From contig NZ_JACBGN010000041.1 in the NCBI RefSeq assembly GCF_013401435.1, forward strand, positions 1 through 38,168: 38,168 bases of DNA. The letters are read 5' to 3'. Of this stretch, positions 13,425 to 21,611 are shown in pieces. A program made the translations under genes and the position numbers. The notes under the pieces are model-generated. The model worked only from the letters and a program-made list of their open reading frames with translations. It was not told the DNA's origin and ran no database searches. Origin of the DNA: Streptomyces sp. BR123. Lineage in GTDB: Bacteria; Actinomycetota; Actinomycetes; Streptomycetales; Streptomycetaceae. Each line of letters begins with the position of its first letter. Within the stretch, counting starts at the first letter, position 1.

Positions 13425-14717
13425 ATGATGCGTACGCGTCCGCTGAAGGTGGCGCTGCTGGGCTGTGGAGTGGTCGGCTCAGAGGTGGCGCGCATCATGA
13501 CGACGCACGCCGACGATCTGACGGCGAGGATCGGCGCGCCCGTCGAGCTGGCGGGCGTCGCCGTGCGCCGTCCCTCCAAGGTGCGCGAGGGCATCGACCC
13601 CGCGCTGATCACCACCGACGCGACCGCCCTGCTCAAACGGGGCGACGTCGACGTCGCCATCGAGGTCATCGGCGGCATCGAGCCGGCCCGCAGCCTCATC
13701 ACCACCGCCTTCGACCACGGCATCGCCGTCGTCTCGGCGAACAAGGCGCTCCTCGCCCAGGACGGCGCCGCCCTGCACGCGGCCGCCGAGCAGGCCGGGC
13801 TGGACCTCTACTACGAGGCCGCCGTCGCCGGCGCCATCCCGCTGATCCGCCCGCTGCGCGAGTCCCTCGCCGGCGACAAGATCAACCGGGTGATGGGCAT
13901 CGTCAACGGCACGACGAACTTCATCCTGGACAAGATGGACTCCACCGGCGCCGGCTACCAGGAGGCCCTCGACGAGGCCACCGCCCTGGGCTACGCCGAA
14001 GCCGACCCGACCGCCGATGTCGAGGGCTACGACGCCGCCGCCAAGGCCGCCATCCTGGCCGGGATCGCCTTCCACACCCGGGTCCGGCTCGACGACGTCT
14101 ACCGCGAGGGCATGACCGAGGTCACCGCCTCCGACTTCGCCTCCGCCAAGCGCATGGGCTGCACCATCAAGCTGCTCGCGATCTGCGAGCGCGCCGCCGA
14201 CGGCGGGTCCGTCACCGCGCGCGTGCACCCGGCGATGATCCCGCTCAGCCACCCGCTCGCCTCCGTCCGCGAGGCGTACAACGCCGTCTTCGTCGAGGCG
14301 GAGGCCGCCGGGCGGCTCATGTTCTACGGGCCCGGCGCGGGCGGTTCGCCGACCGCCTCGGCGGTCCTGGGCGACCTCGTCGCCGTCTGCCGGAACAAGC
14401 TCGCCGAGGCAACGGGGCCCGGCGAGTCGGCGTACACCCAGCTGCCGGTAAGCCCCATGGGGGACGTCGTCACCCGGTACCACATCAGCCTCGATGTGGC
14501 CGACAAGCCGGGTGTCCTCGCCCAGGTGGCGACGGTCTTCGCGGAGCACGGTGTCTCGATCGACACCGTCCGGCAGAAGGGCAAGGACGGCGAGGCCTCC
14601 CTCGTCGTCGTCACCCACCGCGCACCCGACGCCGCCCTCTCGGGGACCGTCGAGGCGCTGCGGAAGCTGGACACCGTCCGCGGTGTCGCCAGCATCATGC
14701 GTGTTGAAGGGGAGTAA
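13425..14717 (+). CDS. hom: Homoserine dehydrogenase
   Basis: This enzyme reduces aspartate-semialdehyde to homoserine with NAD(P)H, the branch to threonine and methionine. The 430-aa protein has the nucleotide-binding GCGVVG (about residues 13-18). It has the catalytic-domain segments EVIGGIEPA, SANKALLA, YEAAVAGAIPLIRPL and GIVNGTTNFIL, and the TADVEGYDAAAKAAILA signature. It ends with an ACT domain (about 350-425, YHISLDVADKPGVLAQVATVFAEHGVSI) that usually confers threonine feedback inhibition. Two ATGs occur in a row (13425, 13428); the first is used, with AGGCGTAGG upstream. thrC starts 6 bp after its stop. It is monofunctional, not fused to aspartokinase. It is also called thrA in Streptomyces. 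Confidence 0.97.
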   Translation: MMRTRPLKVALLGCGVVGSEVARIMTTHADDLTARIGAPVELAGVAVRRPSKVREGIDPALITTDATALLKRGDVDVAIEVIGGIEPARSLITTAFDHGIAVVSANKALLAQDGAALHAAAEQAGLDLYYEAAVAGAIPLIRPLRESLAGDKINRVMGIVNGTTNFILDKMDSTGAGYQEALDEATALGYAEADPTADVEGYDAAAKAAILAGIAFHTRVRLDDVYREGMTEVTASDFASAKRMGCTIKLLAICERAADGGSVTARVHPAMIPLSHPLASVREAYNAVFVEAEAAGRLMFYGPGAGGSPTASAVLGDLVAVCRNKLAEATGPGESAYTQLPVSPMGDVVTRYHISLDVADKPGVLAQVATVFAEHGVSIDTVRQKGKDGEASLVVVTHRAPDAALSGTVEALRKLDTVRGVASIMRVEGE

Positions 14718-14723
14718 GGACCC

Positions 14724-15794
14724 ATGAGCAGCAATCGCACCCACCAGTGGCGCGGCATCATCGAGGAGTACCGGGACCGCCTGCCGGTCACGGACACGAC
14801 GCCGGTGGTGACGCTCCGCGAGGGTGGTACTCCCCTCGTGCCCGCGCAGGTCCTGTCCGAGCGCACGGGCTGCGAGGTGCACCTCAAGGTCGAGGGCGCG
14901 AACCCCACCGGGTCCTTCAAGGACCGCGGCATGACCATGGCGATCACCAAGGCCAAGGAGGACGGCGCCAAGGCCGTCATCTGCGCCTCCACGGGCAACA
15001 CCTCGGCCTCGGCGGCCGCCTACGCGGTGCGCGCCGGGATGGTGTCCGCCGTCCTCGTGCCCCGCGGGAAGATCGCGCTCGGCAAGATGGGCCAGGCCCT
15101 CGTCCACGGCGCGAAGATCCTCCAGGTGGACGGCAACTTCGACGACTGCCTCGACCTGGCCCGGGCGCTCTCCGACAACTACCCGGTGGCGCTGGTCAAT
15201 TCCGTCAACCCGGTGCGCATCGAGGGCCAGAAGACAGCTGCGTTCGAGATCGTCGACGCGCTCGGCGACGCCCCCGACGTCCACGTGCTGCCCGTCGGCA
15301 ACGCCGGCAACATCACGGCGTACTGGAGGGGCTTCAAGGAGTACAAGGCCGACGGCCTGGCCTCCCGTACGCCCCGCGTGTGGGGTTTCCAGGCCTCCGG
15401 TTCCGCTCCCATCGTGCGCGGCGAGGTCGTCAAGGAGCCGCAGACCATCGCCACCGCCATCCGCATCGGCAACCCGGCCTCCTGGGAGTACGCGCTCGCC
15501 GCGCGCGACGAGTCGGGCGGTTTCATCGACGAGGTGACGGACCGCCAGATCCTCGCCGCCTACCGCCTGTTGGCCGCGCAGGAGGGCGTGTTCGTCGAGC
15601 CCGCCTCGGCCGCCTCGGTCGCCGGCCTGCTCAAGGCCGCCGAGCTGGGCCTGGTCGACCCCGGCCAGAAGATCGTGTGCACGGTCACGGGCAACGGCCT
15701 GAAGGACCCCGACTGGGCGGTCGCCGGAGCCCCGCAGCCCGTCACCGTCCCGGTGGACCCCGAAGCCGCGGCCGTCCGCCTCGGCCTGGTCTGA
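14724..15794 (+). CDS. thrC: Threonine synthase
   Basis: ThrC converts O-phosphohomoserine to threonine with PLP. At 356 aa it is the short actinobacterial class. The PLP lysine is K66 in [11 protein letters not shown]. The serine/asparagine loop [14 protein letters not shown] and the glycine-rich [12 protein letters not shown] phosphate-binding segment are intact, as is the C-terminal [10 protein letters not shown]. The start is 6 bp after hom, with AAGGGGAGTAAGG before the ATG, so hom-thrC are one transcription unit. A strong terminator follows 7 bp after the stop, separating thrC from thrB. Confidence 0.97.
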   Translation: MSSNRTHQWRGIIEEYRDRLPVTDTTPVVTLREGGTPLVPAQVLSERTGCEVHLKVEGANPTGSFKDRGMTMAITKAKEDGAKAVICASTGNTSASAAAYAVRAGMVSAVLVPRGKIALGKMGQALVHGAKILQVDGNFDDCLDLARALSDNYPVALVNSVNPVRIEGQKTAAFEIVDALGDAPDVHVLPVGNAGNITAYWRGFKEYKADGLASRTPRVWGFQASGSAPIVRGEVVKEPQTIATAIRIGNPASWEYALAARDESGGFIDEVTDRQILAAYRLLAAQEGVFVEPASAASVAGLLKAAELGLVDPGQKIVCTVTGNGLKDPDWAVAGAPQPVTVPVDPEAAAVRLGLV

Positions 15795-15801
15795 CGGCTG
15801 T

Positions 15802-15839
15802 CCGCCGCGGCCCGGCCGACACCGGCCGGGCCGCGGCGG
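15802..15839 (+). terminator. Terminator after thrC
   Basis: A perfect 17-bp stem (15802-15818 with 15823-15839) has an ACAC loop and begins 7 bp after the thrC stop. It is among the strongest stems in the window. It ends the hom-thrC unit, so thrB needs its own promoter. Confidence 0.85.
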
Positions 15840-15909
15840 GGTCGCCGGTGGGGCGGCGCCGATGCGCCGTCACGGTGCCGCGGCACCGTCGAAGCCCCGG
15901 CGGTCCACG

Positions 15910-16005
15910 CCGAGTTGCCGGATTCAGCCCCCTTCTGAGGCCTTCCGGGGCCTGCCCGGCCGCTCCGGATCCGCTCCGGACGCCTCGCGGAATCCGGCAA
16001 CTCGG
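15910..16005. repeat. 96-bp element with perfect 16-bp terminal inverted repeats
   Basis: CCGAGTTGCCGGATTC (15910-15925) is repeated exactly in inverse at 15990-16005. The 64-bp interior has further short complementary parts (GAGGC and GCCTC). No flanking duplication is obvious. It lies in the 438-bp thrC-thrB gap (15795-16232), in which I see no gene. It may be a MITE-like relic or a structured leader/RNA. Confidence 0.75.
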
Positions 16006-16104
16006 GTCGTACGGCGGCAAAACCAAACCGAATCCGGGGTCCGGGACGCGACACGCATCGTGCGCCTCCCGTGCGCCCTATGTCGCGGGAGAACCTTCCT
16101 TCGA

Positions 16105-16110
16105 TACGCT
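16105..16110 (+). promoter_or_regulatory. Candidate -10 (TACGCT) for thrB
   Basis: TACGCT fits TANNNT and lies 122 nt before the thrB ATG, downstream of the thrC terminator and of the inverted-repeat element. No clear -35 is seen. thrB must have its own promoter in this gap; this is the best match I find. Confidence 0.35.
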
Positions 16111-16232
16111 GTACTGACATCCGCCACCGCGCATATGACCGCGGTGCTGCCCCGAGGGCCCCCGGGTGTCGTACCTTCTCCAGTACATTCACAGCGAACT
16201 TCTCGCACGGTCACAAGGAGTGTCATCGGACG

Positions 16233-17159
16233 ATGGCCGGTCCAGCGTTCCGCGCCGCCGCCGTACGGGTGCGCGTCCCCGCCAGCAGTGCCAACCTCGG
16301 CCCGGGCTTCGACGCCTTCGGTCTGGCCCTGGGGCTCTACGACGACGTGGTCGTCCGCGTGGCCGACTCCGGCCTGGACATCGACATCGCGGGTGAGGGC
16401 GCCGACACCCTCCCGCGGGACGAGAGCCACCTGCTCGTACGCTCCATGCGCACCGCGTTCGACCTGCTGGGCGGGCAGCCGCGCGGCCTGGAGGTCGTCT
16501 GCGCCAACCGCATCCCGCACGGCCGCGGCCTCGGCTCGTCCTCCGCCGCCATCTGCGCCGGCATCGTCGCCGCGCGCGCCGTCACCATAGGCGGCGAGGC
16601 CAGGCTCGACGACACGGCCCTGCTGGAACTGGCCACCGAGATCGAGGGCCACCCCGACAACGTCGCCGCCTGTCTGCTCGGCGGCTTCACCCTGGCCTGG
16701 ATGGACGGCGGCAGCGCCAAGGCCATCCGCATGGAGCCTTCCGACTCCGTCGTTCCGGTGGTCTTCGTCCCCGCCAAGCCCGTCCTCACGGAGACCGCGC
16801 GCGGCCTGCTGCCGCGCACCGTCCCGCACGTGGACGCGGCCGTCAACGCGGGCCGCGCGGCCCTCCTCGTGGAAGCCCTGACCAGGCGCCCCGAGCTGCT
16901 GCTGCCGGCCACCGAAGACCGACTCCACCAGGAGTACCGGTCCCCGGCGATGCCCGAGAGCGTGGCACTCGTCAACCGACTGCGGGCGGACGGCATCCCC
17001 GCGGTCATCTCCGGCGCGGGCCCCACGGTCCTCGCGCTGGCCGAAGGCGGCGCGGCCGACAAGGTCGCGCAGCTCGCGGGCGAGGGATGGGCGGCCAACC
17101 GGCTGGCCCTCGACGCCGCGGGCGCGAGCGTACTTCCGCTGGGAACCCAGGGCGGCTAG
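16233..17159 (+). CDS. thrB: Homoserine kinase
   Basis: ThrB phosphorylates homoserine to O-phosphohomoserine, the substrate of ThrC encoded just upstream. This 308-aa GHMP kinase begins RVRVPASSANLGPGFDAFGLAL. It carries the ATP-binding loop PHGRGLGSSSAA (95-106), EIEGHPDNVAACLLGG, and the C-terminal GHMP motif AVISGAGPTVLALAEG. The ATG at 16233 is chosen because homology starts at once and the in-frame upstream extension is unlike the family. The best Shine-Dalgarno, AAGGAG at 16214-16219, is 13 nt away, which is long. Unlike hom-thrC, it is separated from thrC by a terminator and 438 bp. Confidence 0.96.
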   Translation: MAGPAFRAAAVRVRVPASSANLGPGFDAFGLALGLYDDVVVRVADSGLDIDIAGEGADTLPRDESHLLVRSMRTAFDLLGGQPRGLEVVCANRIPHGRGLGSSSAAICAGIVAARAVTIGGEARLDDTALLELATEIEGHPDNVAACLLGGFTLAWMDGGSAKAIRMEPSDSVVPVVFVPAKPVLTETARGLLPRTVPHVDAAVNAGRAALLVEALTRRPELLLPATEDRLHQEYRSPAMPESVALVNRLRADGIPAVISGAGPTVLALAEGGAADKVAQLAGEGWAANRLALDAAGASVLPLGTQGG

Positions 17160-17184
17160 CCCGTACGGGCCGGTCGGTCAAGGG

Positions 17185-17210
17185 GCGGGCGGCCAGGGCG
17201 GGCCGCCCGC
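17185..17210 (+). terminator. Terminator after thrB
   Basis: A perfect 9-bp stem (GCGGGCGGC and GCCGCCCGC) has an 8-nt loop, 25 bp after the thrB stop. Confidence 0.65.
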
Positions 17211-17242
17211 GCGGATGGCGCGATTGCCGGTGATTGAGAGGG

Positions 17243-17269
17243 GGAATATCTGTTGGATCCGGTAGTGTT
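17243..17269 (+). promoter_or_regulatory. SigR-like promoter match upstream of rho
   Basis: GGAAT (17243-17247) is followed after 19 bp by GTT (17267-17269), within the GGAAT-N18/19-GTT pattern of the Streptomyces thiol-stress sigma factor SigR. A TANNNT (TAGTGT, 17263-17268) overlaps it. Chance occurrence cannot be excluded. Confidence 0.4.
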
Positions 17270-17592
17270 ACTCTCAAGTGCGCAGCCGAAGCCGCCTTGG
17301 CTCGGCGCTCAGTGTCCCCATCAGGGACCACCTTTCTTCCGGGAGCCTCCCCGACTGCTCTGATCACTTCCGGCAGTTTCGAGCACCGCTCCGGAATCGG
17401 AATCGGCGTGAACTTCCCACGCTTCCAGCTCGGGGGCCTCTCGCCGGAACCACTCATGCACGTTTCTCTCCGCCGTACTTCTACCGGCGGACCACCGCCC
17501 CGGCTCAGTCCACACACCTAGGACTGCTGCCGGACAGCACAACCGGTCGCCGAGCCAGACAGGCCGACGTCCGCTCCAGGGAAGGACCCTTC
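17270..17592 (+). promoter_or_regulatory. Long C-rich leader of rho, candidate autoregulatory region
   Basis: About 320 nt separate the likely promoter from the rho GTG, with no credible gene. On the RNA sense strand the leader is rich in C and poor in G: in 17461-17520, C is 28 and G is 11 of 60 by direct count. It contains CU-rich runs (CGTTTCTCTCCGCC, CACACACCTA), of the sort Rho loads on. E. coli rho is attenuated by Rho in its own leader (established), so feedback here is plausible inference. A small hairpin (CCGCCG/CGGCGG, 17470-17490) interrupts the C-rich part. The leader is also open in frame with rho from a GTG at 17278. Confidence 0.5.
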
Positions 17593-19668
17593 GTGAGCGA
17601 CACCACCGATCTGATGGGCGCTGCCGACGCTTCTGTCGACACCAGCGCTCCCGCCGCGGCCTCCGCGCCCAAGCGCCGCCGCTCCGGCACCGGCCTCGAA
17701 GGCATGGTCCTGGCCGAGCTGCAGCAGGTCGCGTCGGGCCTCGGTATCAGGGGCACCGCGCGCATGCGCAAGAGCCAGCTGATCGAGGTCATCAAGGAGG
17801 CGCAGGCGGGCGGCAGCACCGCCAAGGCCGCGGCACCCGCCGCCGACGCCGCCGAGGCCAAGCCGAAGCGCCGCGCCACCAGCAAGGCCCGCACGGGCGA
17901 GGCCGCCGCCGCGGCGCCCGCCGAGAAGCCCGCCGCCCCCGCGCAGATCGAAATCCCGGGCCAGCCGGCCGGGGGCACCGCCCGCACGGGCGAAGCCGAG
18001 CGCGGCGCAGAGGAGGCCCCGGCCGGCGAACGCCGCCGCCGTCGTGCCACCGCCCCCTCCGGCAGCCCGGAGAACGCGGCCGCCGCCACCGTGACCGTCG
18101 AGGCCAAGGCCGAGACCGCCACCGCCGCCGCGCCCGCCGAGACCAAGGCCGAGGCCGCCACCGCCGTCTCCGCGCCCGCCCAGGGCGGCCAGGAGGGCGA
18201 GGGCCGCGGCCGCCGCGACCGCCGCGAGCGCGGGGAGCGCGGGGAGCGTCAGCGTGACCGCCGCGAGCGCGGTGCCAAGACCGACGAGCAGGGCCAGGGC
18301 GCCCAGGGCGGCCAGGGCCAGGGCGGCGGCCGGGGCGACCGCGACCGCCAGCAGGGCGGCCGGGGCCAGGGCCAGCAGGGCGGCCAGCAGGGCCGCCAGG
18401 ACGCCGGGCCGCAGGACGACTTCGACGACGAGGGCGGCCGCCGTGGCCGTCGCGGCCGCTACCGCGACCGCCGTGGCCGCCGCGGCCGTGACGAGTTCGC
18501 CCCGGGCGAGCCGCAGGTCGCCGACGACGACGTCCTGATCCCCGTCGCGGGCATCCTCGACATCCTCGACAACTACGCGTTCATCCGGACCTCGGGCTAC
18601 CTGCCCGGCCCCAACGACGTGTACGTCTCCCTCGCCCAGGTCCGCAAGGCGGGCCTGCGCAAGGGCGACCACATCACCGGTGCCGTGCGCCAGCCCAAGG
18701 ACGGCGAGCGCCGCGAGAAGTTCAACGCACTCGTGCGCCTGGACTCCGTCAACGGCATGGCGCCCGAATCCGGCCGCGGCCGCCCCGAGTTCCAGAAGCT
18801 GACCCCGCTCTACCCGCAGGACCGGCTCCGCCTGGAGACCGACCCGGGCGTGCTGACGACGCGCATCATCGACCTGGTGTCGCCGATCGGCAAGGGCCAG
18901 CGCGGTCTGATCGTGGCCCCGCCGAAGACCGGCAAGACCATGATCATGCAGGCGATCGCCAACGCGATCACCACGAACAACCCCGAGTGCCACCTGATGG
19001 TCGTCCTCGTCGACGAGCGTCCGGAAGAGGTCACCGACATGCAGCGGTCGGTCAAGGGCGAGGTCATCTCCTCGACCTTCGACCGCCCGGCCGAGGACCA
19101 CACCACCGTTGCCGAGCTGGCCATCGAGCGCGCCAAGCGCCTCGTCGAGCTGGGCCACGACGTGGTCGTCCTGCTGGACTCCATCACCCGTCTGGGCCGC
19201 GCGTACAACCTCGCGGCGCCCGCCTCCGGCCGCATCCTGTCCGGTGGTGTCGACTCGACCGCGCTGTACCCGCCGAAGCGCTTCTTCGGTGCCGCGCGCA
19301 ACATCGAGGACGGCGGCTCGCTGACCATCCTGGCCACCGCGCTGGTCGACACCGGCTCGCGCATGGACGAGGTGATCTTCGAGGAGTTCAAGGGCACCGG
19401 CAACATGGAGCTCAAGCTCGACCGGAAGCTCGCCGACAAGCGCATCTTCCCGGCCGTCGACGTCGACCCGTCGGGCACCCGCAAGGAGGAGATCCTCCTC
19501 AACAGCGAGGAGCTCTCCATCGTCTGGAAGCTGCGCCGGGTGCTGCACGCGCTCGACTCGCAGCAGGCCATCGAGCTCCTGCTCGACAAGATGAAGCAGA
19601 CGAAGTCGAACGCCGAGTTCCTGATGCAGATCGCCAAGACGACCCCGTCGGGCAAGAACGACGACTGA
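17593..19668 (+). CDS. rho: Transcription termination factor Rho, actinobacterial type with large RG/Q-rich insertion
   Basis: Rho is a hexameric RNA helicase that terminates transcription. This form is 691 aa, against about 420 in E. coli. A Rho-N helical domain (about residues 36-72) comes first. A long disordered insertion (about 73-310) is first Ala/Lys/Glu-rich, then Arg/Gly/Gln/Asp-rich ([35 protein letters not shown]). Next come the OB-fold primary RNA site (about 312-385, [20 protein letters not shown]) and the ATPase with Walker A PPKTGKT (443-449), [31 protein letters not shown] and the R-loop region. The GTG at 17593 is chosen because actinobacterial Rho begins [10 protein letters not shown], and GGGAAGGACC precedes it. 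An in-frame extension to 17278 exists but looks non-homologous. Confidence 0.96.
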   Translation: MSDTTDLMGAADASVDTSAPAAASAPKRRRSGTGLEGMVLAELQQVASGLGIRGTARMRKSQLIEVIKEAQAGGSTAKAAAPAADAAEAKPKRRATSKARTGEAAAAAPAEKPAAPAQIEIPGQPAGGTARTGEAERGAEEAPAGERRRRRATAPSGSPENAAAATVTVEAKAETATAAAPAETKAEAATAVSAPAQGGQEGEGRGRRDRRERGERGERQRDRRERGAKTDEQGQGAQGGQGQGGGRGDRDRQQGGRGQGQQGGQQGRQDAGPQDDFDDEGGRRGRRGRYRDRRGRRGRDEFAPGEPQVADDDVLIPVAGILDILDNYAFIRTSGYLPGPNDVYVSLAQVRKAGLRKGDHITGAVRQPKDGERREKFNALVRLDSVNGMAPESGRGRPEFQKLTPLYPQDRLRLETDPGVLTTRIIDLVSPIGKGQRGLIVAPPKTGKTMIMQAIANAITTNNPECHLMVVLVDERPEEVTDMQRSVKGEVISSTFDRPAEDHTTVAELAIERAKRLVELGHDVVVLLDSITRLGRAYNLAAPASGRILSGGVDSTALYPPKRFFGAARNIEDGGSLTILATALVDTGSRMDEVIFEEFKGTGNMELKLDRKLADKRIFPAVDVDPSGTRKEEILLNSEELSIVWKLRRVLHALDSQQAIELLLDKMKQTKSNAEFLMQIAKTTPSGKNDD

Positions 19669-19686
19669 CGCCGTCGGGCATCCCAC

Positions 19687-19726
19687 CGGAACCGCCCCCA
19701 CCGCAGCCGCGGCGGGGGCGGTTCCG
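19687..19726 (+). terminator. Terminator after rho
   Basis: An 18-bp stem with one mismatch (19687-19704 with 19709-19726) has an AGCC loop, 18 bp after the rho stop. Confidence 0.75.
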
Positions 19727-20027
19727 CGTCTCGGCCCGTACGGGGCCTCCGGAGCCGGTACGGCGACGGCCGGGCCCAGCCCGGCGACGAGGCCTCCGTA
19801 CGGCGGCAGGCGCGCCCCCTGCGGCCCGAATACGGGCCTTCCGGCGCTGCTGCCCCGCCCGTTTCCCGAGCCCGGTGCGACCTTCGCCACATCCGCGGCC
19901 TGCGCGGGCCCGGCGGGGCCGGGCCGTGGAACCCCCGGAGGCGTTCCCCCGTCTGTGTGAGCGGGCGGGCGGGGGTAGCCCGAGGCCGGACGGACGGCCG
20001 GGCCCGCGCCCCAGGACTGAGGAGAGC
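19727..20027. other. Gene-free stretch before the LCP gene
   Basis: No open frame here has both a plausible start and coding bias. A short 6-bp hairpin (GGCCCG-AATA-CGGGCC, 19823-19838) is the only clear structure. The region presumably holds the LCP promoter, but no convincing -35/-10 pair is visible. GAGGAGAG just before 20028 is the ribosome-binding site. Confidence 0.4.
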
Positions 20028-21128
20028 ATGAGCGAGGAGAGCAGGGGCGAGGGGCGGCGTGCCGCCGCGGACCGGCCCAAGGGCAAGCCGGCGAAGCGGA
20101 AGGCCCTGTCCGTGGCCGCCTGGAGCGCGGTCGGCGTGGTTCTCCTCGGCGGGGCGGGGCTCGGCTGGTTCTACTTCAAGATCAACGGGAATCTGAAGAC
20201 GGTCGACATCGACCAGGCGCTCGGTGCCGACCGCCCCCAGAACGTGGACAACGGCTCGATGGACATCCTCGTCCTCGGCTCCGACTCGCGCGCCGGCGCC
20301 AACGGCGAGTACGGCCGCGACGACGGCGGCTCCGCCCGCTCCGACACCGCGATGATCGTCCACCTGTACGAGGGCCACAAGAAGGCCACCGTCGTGTCGA
20401 TCCCGCGCGACACCATCGTCAACCGCCCCTCGTGCACCACGAGCAACGGCAAGACCGACCGCGGCAGCACGCGCTCGCAGTTCAACGAGTCGTTCACCAT
20501 CGGCGGGGCGGCCTGCGCGGTCAAGACCGTCGAAAAGATGTCGGGGATCCGCATGGACCACTACATCGAGGTCGATTTCACGGGCTTCAAGAAGATCATC
20601 GACAACCTCGGCGGCGTCGAGGTGACCACCACCAAGCCGATCAAGGACGACGGCAGCCACCTCAACCTGCCGGCCGGCACCAACCGCCTGGACGGCGAGC
20701 AGGCCCTCGGCCTGGTCCGCACCCGCAAGAGCGTCGGCGACGGCAGCGACCTCGGCCGAATACAGCTCCAGCAGGCCTTCATCAAGGCCCTGATCAAGCA
20801 GGTCAAGAGCATCGGCATCTTCGACAACCCCAAGCGGCTGCTCGACCTCGCCGACACCGGAACCAAGGCGCTCACCACCGACAAGTCCCTCGGCGACGTG
20901 AAGTCCCTCATGGGCTTCGCGCAGAGCCTGCAGGGCATCGACGCCCAGAACATGCAGATGATCACCCTGCCGGTGGCCCCGGACCGCTACGACCGGAACC
21001 GCGTCGCGCCGCTCACCAAGGAGTCCAAGATGGTCTGGGACGCCCTCCTGGCCGAGCAGCCGGTCCCCGCCGAGGCCACCGCGAACTCCGCCGGCGACAA
21101 GAGCCCGGCCGGCGACATCGTCCGCTGA
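20028..21128 (+). CDS. LytR-CpsA-Psr (LCP) family cell-wall glycopolymer ligase
   Basis: LCP proteins transfer undecaprenyl-linked glycopolymers (teichoic acid, arabinogalactan-like or capsule) to peptidoglycan outside the membrane. This 366-aa protein has a short basic cytoplasmic N-terminus, one transmembrane helix (about residues 27-50) and an extracytoplasmic LCP domain from about residue 78. Family motifs are VLGSDSRAG, GGSARSDTAMIVHL, VVSIPRDTIV, the substrate-site Arg residues in LVRTRKS and DLGRIQLQQ, and DFTGFKKIIDNLGGVEV. The ATG follows GAGGAGAG. A wecA-like lipid-carrier transferase lies about 5 kb downstream, consistent with but not proof of a shared wall-polymer pathway. Confidence 0.92.
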   Translation: MSEESRGEGRRAAADRPKGKPAKRKALSVAAWSAVGVVLLGGAGLGWFYFKINGNLKTVDIDQALGADRPQNVDNGSMDILVLGSDSRAGANGEYGRDDGGSARSDTAMIVHLYEGHKKATVVSIPRDTIVNRPSCTTSNGKTDRGSTRSQFNESFTIGGAACAVKTVEKMSGIRMDHYIEVDFTGFKKIIDNLGGVEVTTTKPIKDDGSHLNLPAGTNRLDGEQALGLVRTRKSVGDGSDLGRIQLQQAFIKALIKQVKSIGIFDNPKRLLDLADTGTKALTTDKSLGDVKSLMGFAQSLQGIDAQNMQMITLPVAPDRYDRNRVAPLTKESKMVWDALLAEQPVPAEATANSAGDKSPAGDIVR

Positions 21129-21130
21129 GC

Positions 21131-21156
21131 GGAATAGATGCCGGGCCCTCCTGGTT
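21131..21156 (+). promoter_or_regulatory. SigR-type promoter of rpmE (GGAAT-N18-GTT)
   Basis: GGAAT at 21131-21135 and GTT at 21154-21156 are spaced by exactly 18 bp, a full match to the SigR pattern. It lies 3 bp after the LCP stop and would give a leader of about 120 nt. S. coelicolor rpmE has been reported as a SigR target (established, from memory), which raises confidence. Confidence 0.7.
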
Positions 21157-21165
21157 GAGGAGGGC
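21145..21165 (+). terminator. Stem-loop after the LCP gene, overlapping the SigR -10
   Basis: A perfect 8-bp stem (GCCCTCCT and AGGAGGGC) has a GGTTG loop; the GTT of the SigR-type promoter is in the loop. It can extend outward with CCGGG/CCCGG after a bulge. It is probably the terminator of the LCP gene. Confidence 0.6.
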
Positions 21166-21177
21166 GTTCCCGGAATT

Positions 21178-21205
21178 TTGACAGGCAGCCCGGTCCTGGC
21201 AGACT
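21178..21205 (+). promoter_or_regulatory. Housekeeping-type promoter of rpmE
   Basis: A perfect -35 TTGACA (21178-21183) is followed after 16 bp by CAGACT (21200-21205), one base from TAGACT. It lies 76 bp before the rpmE TTG, downstream of the SigR-type site. Confidence 0.7.
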
Positions 21206-21281
21206 GGTCTGTCGGCCCCGGTTCACGCACGCGGCAATTCGGCCCCTGCGACCCGGCGCCCTCCCGAATCTAGGAGACACC

Positions 21282-21500
21282 TTGAAGCGCGATGTTCACC
21301 CCGAGTACGTCGAGACCCAGGTCAGCTGCACCTGCGGCGCGTCGTTCACCACCCGTAGCACCCTGACCGAGGGCACCATCCGTGCCGAGGTCTGCTCCGA
21401 GTGCCACCCGTTCTACACGGGCAAGCAGAAGATCCTCGACACCGGTGGCCGTGTCGCCCGCTTCGAGGCCCGCTTCGGCAAGGCTGCCGGCTCGAAGTAG
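21282..21500 (+). CDS. rpmE: Ribosomal protein L31, zinc-binding form
   Basis: L31 bridges the ribosomal subunits. This 72-aa protein is the zinc-containing (C+) form, with the four ligand-type cysteines C16, C18, C38 and C41 ([20 protein letters not shown]). HPEYV and the basic C-terminus are typical. The start is TTG, after TAGGAGACA, with homology from the first residues ([11 protein letters not shown]). Streptomyces usually also carry a Zn-independent paralogue under zinc control elsewhere (family knowledge; not in this window). Two promoters are visible upstream, one SigR-type and one housekeeping. A large terminator follows. Confidence 0.97.
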   Translation: MKRDVHPEYVETQVSCTCGASFTTRSTLTEGTIRAEVCSECHPFYTGKQKILDTGGRVARFEARFGKAAGSK

Positions 21501-21509
21501 CGAGCCCAC

Positions 21510-21565
21510 GGCGCCGGACCCCGGCCGCACCCCGCTCACGCGGGCGCGGCCGGGCCGGCGCCTTT
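21510..21565 (+). terminator. Terminator after rpmE with U-rich end
   Basis: GGCGCCGG (21510-21517) pairs with CCGGCGCC (21555-21562). An inner stem CGGCCGC/GCGGCCG and a small CCCGC/GCGGG hairpin lie inside, followed by TTTGTCG. It is one of the few stems here with a T run, and begins 10 bp after the stop. Confidence 0.8.
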
Positions 21566-21611
21566 GTCGTCCCGCAGCCCTTTTTCGTACTTTTCACCCC
21601 AGGAGCCCCCG

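Noticed and set aside
16134-16240. A possible threonine-rich leader peptide before thrB (ATG at 16134, with RTSRTVTRSVI)
   Set aside because: It has no stop before the thrB start, contains only a few Thr codons, and no paired terminator/antiterminator stem is visible. It is not credible as an attenuator.
17278-17592. An in-frame 105-residue N-terminal extension of Rho starting at a GTG at 17278, just after a TAGTGT
   Set aside because: The extension has Arg/Ser/Pro composition unlike Rho, homology begins at VSDTTDLM, and a ribosome-binding site precedes the GTG at 17593.
21172-21195. A second GGAAT before rpmE as another SigR site
   Set aside because: No GTT occurs 18-19 bp downstream. The site overlaps the TTGACA promoter and is probably incidental.
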